Positions 14,174-15,391 of a stretch of 15,391 bases of DNA are shown here, in pieces; the stretch's first letter is position 1; each line of letters begins with the position of its first letter. Both the position numbers and the translations under genes were made by a program. The DNA lies in contig JAKFVZ010000753.1 in the NCBI GenBank assembly GCA_021732965.1, positions 1-15,391 on the forward strand, in the 5' to 3' direction. The notes below the pieces were generated by a model. It worked only from the letters and a program-made list of their open reading frames with translations, did not search any database and was not told the DNA's origin. The stretch is from Reyranella sp. (GTDB lineage: Bacteria > Pseudomonadota > Alphaproteobacteria > Reyranellales > Reyranellaceae).

Positions 14174-14485
14174 ATGCGTATATTTGGAACAGGCTTCCGC
14201 GCCACCGCGATGGCCCTCGCGCTGTCGGCCGGCTTCATGGCCGCCGCGGCCGCCGACGACTTCATGGCCCAGTGCAAGATCGGCACGCCGGTCCCGAATT
14301 CCGACAAGATCTGCACCTGCATGTCGGACAAGGTCACCGGAGCCGATCGCGCCGACGTGATCCAGGCGATGACCACGACGAACGCGGTGATGGCCAAGGG
14401 CGGAACGCCCGCGTCGCCGGAGATGACGCCCAAGGTCATGAAGGGCCTGGAGACCGCGATGAACCTCCAGGTGCAGTGCATGTAG
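14174..14485 (+). CDS. Small secreted cysteine-containing protein
   Basis: The 103-residue protein has a signal peptide (MRIFGTGFRATAMALALSAGFMAAAAA, cleavage near residue 27). The mature ~76-residue part contains four cysteines: C34, C47, C49 (KICTCM) and C102 next to the end. This spacing suggests two disulfides or a metal site in the periplasm. The rest looks helical (TGADRADVIQAMTTTNAVM, TPKVMKGLETAMNLQVQC). I do not recognise the family; many alphaproteobacteria carry small exported proteins with a similar C-T-C arrangement. The frame is open to 14117, but the ATG at 14174 immediately precedes the signal peptide. Only a weak GGGAC is found upstream. It stands alone between two terminator-like hairpins. 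Confidence 0.72.
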   Translation: MRIFGTGFRATAMALALSAGFMAAAAADDFMAQCKIGTPVPNSDKICTCMSDKVTGADRADVIQAMTTTNAVMAKGGTPASPEMTPKVMKGLETAMNLQVQCM

Positions 14486-14509
14486 CAGGCCGCGCAGGCC
14501 TGAGAAGAC

Positions 14510-14553
14510 AGCCCCGCCCGCCCGCCGCCTTCGAGGCGACGCGGCGCGGGGCT
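14510..14553. terminator. Two-tier hairpin between convergent genes, likely bidirectional terminator
   Basis: AGCCCCGC (14510-14517) pairs perfectly with GCGGGGCT (14546-14553), and inside it CGCCT-TCG-AGGCG forms a second stem (14525-14537). On the minus strand the stem is followed by GTCTTCTC, partly U-rich; on the plus strand by TGG. A smaller hairpin CAGGCC-GCGCA-GGCCTG lies at 14486-14502. The position between two converging genes fits a shared terminator. Confidence 0.5.
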
Positions 14554-14568
14554 TGGTCGGCGCGCGCG

Positions 14569-15036
14569 TCACGACGGCAAGGGGCTCTCCCCTGGGCGGT
14601 CGGTTCCCTCGTCACTCTGTGACGCAACGCCGTCGAGGACGGCGGCGGGACCGGGTACGCTCGCCCGAACGGCGTGGGACTCGAGCCATTGGAGCGCCTT
14701 GCGACGGTCGTTGAAGATCCGCATCGGGCGTTTCGCGGCGGCCAGCATTCCCAGCACCCGCGACAGCAGCACGTATTTGTCCTCGGGCACCACGACCGCG
14801 AGCGGGCCCATCGGACCGACCGCGTGCAGTTCGCGCATGCGCACGCCAAGGGCGAGGAGTTCGACCGCCCCCATGTTCGTTTCGCCAGCCGTACCGTCGA
14901 ACAGCTTCCGGTAGCCCAGGATGTTCGACTCGGCCAGGACGTCGATCATCCGATCCACGTCGGCCTTGTCGACGAGCCCTTCGGCGGTGGCGATGAACAG
15001 GGCGTTTCGAGAGTGGATGGTCCAGTGCAGGGCCAT
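14569..15036 (-). CDS. SpoIIAA-like (STAS/SEC14-type) small protein, paralogue B
   Basis: The 155-residue protein has the same layout as the one at 5737-6156: strand ALFIATAEGLVDKADV, helix, strand RKLFDGTAGETN at about 43-54, helix LLALGVRMRELHA, strand GPLAVVVPEDKY and C-terminal helix RRKALQWLESH. The last ~35 residues are a low-complexity Pro/Ser/Gly tail absent from paralogue A. No signal peptide or membrane segment is seen. The ATG at 15036 has GGAGAGATGAGG upstream. Upstream on the minus strand, ATCGTGA occurs twice in direct repeat around 15110-15130, the only hint of regulation. Function is unknown. Having two copies of this uncommon family within ten kilobases suggests local duplication or a shared lifestyle role. 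Confidence 0.75.
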   Translation of the reverse strand: MALHWTIHSRNALFIATAEGLVDKADVDRMIDVLAESNILGYRKLFDGTAGETNMGAVELLALGVRMRELHAVGPMGPLAVVVPEDKYVLLSRVLGMLAAAKRPMRIFNDRRKALQWLESHAVRASVPGPAAVLDGVASQSDEGTDRPGESPLPS

Positions 15037-15162
15037 GCCTCATCTCTCCCGCGAACAGGGAGACGGCAACGCGCCGCCCGCAGGCGCGACGGCTGAACGA
15101 ATGAACATGATCGTGATCCTTCATCGTGACTCGCAGGCGTGCATCGGCGCACGCGGGACGAT
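15037..15162 (-). promoter_or_regulatory. Region upstream of paralogue B
   Basis: The gap holds a hairpin GCGTGC-ATCGGC-GCACGC (15137-15154) just after the stop of the rightmost gene, without a U-run, and a direct repeat ATCGTGA. No clear promoter or FixK-type box was found. Confidence 0.3.
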
Positions 15163-15391
15163 TCAGATGAGGGATCTGGGTGGCTTCCTCGGCCCTCGCG
15201 GGACCCGGTCGAGCAGCGGCGCGTCGTCGACGGCGAACGGCGCAGGCTCGGCGGCGCTGAGCAACGTCTCCGACGGCGAGGCCACGGTCATGCTCTTGCC
15301 GCCCACGCATCGCGCATTCTTGCAGCCCGCCCCACAGCAGCTCCAGTCGGCCATCGAGACGAACGGTGCGGCGTGCAGATGGGCTTCGCCG
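15163..15391 (-). CDS. C-terminal end of an unidentified cysteine-containing protein (cut by window edge)
   Basis: The minus-strand frame is open from the right edge to a TGA at 15163-15165, 75 codons, with the strong G/C third-position bias of its neighbours. It could start at the ATG at 15354, giving 63 residues, but no ribosome site precedes that codon and the coding-like composition continues upstream (EAHLHAAPFVS), so a longer gene reaching past the window is more likely. The visible part has a cysteine cluster (WSCCGAGCKNARC: four Cys within 12 residues), followed by a Pro/Ala-rich tail ending PRGPRKPPRSLI. The cluster could bind metal or form disulfides. I do not recognise the protein. 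Confidence 0.5.
   Translation of the reverse strand, partial: GEAHLHAAPFVSMADWSCCGAGCKNARCVGGKSMTVASPSETLLSAAEPAPFAVDDAPLLDRVPRGPRKPPRSLI

Noticed and set aside
1..15391. tRNA or rRNA genes, CRISPR arrays, insertion sequences, phage or toxin-antitoxin genes
   Set aside because: No cloverleaf, repeat array, terminal inverted repeats, transposase or integrase motif was seen on either strand.

Overview
The window is high-GC DNA with strong G/C bias at third codon positions. Its gene content fits an alphaproteobacterium of the Rhodospirillales/Hyphomicrobiales type: a FecI/FecR pair, a SulP leader resembling the alphaproteobacterial sul1 RNA, FNR/FixK-type boxes and a Tat-exported PaoABC enzyme. 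The species cannot be fixed from the sequence alone. No tRNA, rRNA, CRISPR array, insertion sequence or phage gene was seen. About sixteen protein genes are supported, two of them cut by the window edges.

Left part (1-2650): on the minus strand, an ECF sigma factor of the FecI family is followed by the start of its FecR-type regulator. A Fur-like 7-1-7 palindrome sits inside the sigma gene's predicted promoter, so this looks like an iron-starvation switch. Divergent from it, a SulP anion transporter with a C-terminal STAS domain has a long, folded 5' leader.

Middle-left (2650-6160): an ArsR-type repressor and an SRPBCC/AHSA1 protein form a two-gene operon with a clear operator-like inverted repeat across the repressor's start codon. 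Facing it is a minus-strand pair: a divergent PLP-enzyme-like protein and a small TPR-like protein. Next come a DUF421 membrane protein and a small SpoIIAA-like (STAS/SEC14) protein whose paralogue lies near the right end.

Middle (6200-8260): a universal stress protein, a periplasmic protein of unknown function and a two-CBS-plus-BON protein. Each has a FNR/FixK-type box (TTG[A/C]-N6-TCAA or one mismatch) about 41.5 bases upstream of a plausible start site. This is the most coherent regulatory signal of the window and suggests a small oxygen- or redox-controlled stress regulon.

Right part (8441-12237): paoA, paoB and paoC are tightly coupled and encode a periplasmic molybdenum aldehyde oxidoreductase like E. 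coli PaoABC. The maturation gene paoD does not follow. Instead there is a B12-binding radical SAM protein with a DUF4070-like C-terminal part, related to hopanoid methylase HpnP but probably distinct. A small secreted cysteine protein, a two-tier terminator-like hairpin, the second SpoIIAA-like protein and the C-terminal end of an unidentified cysteine-containing protein close the window.
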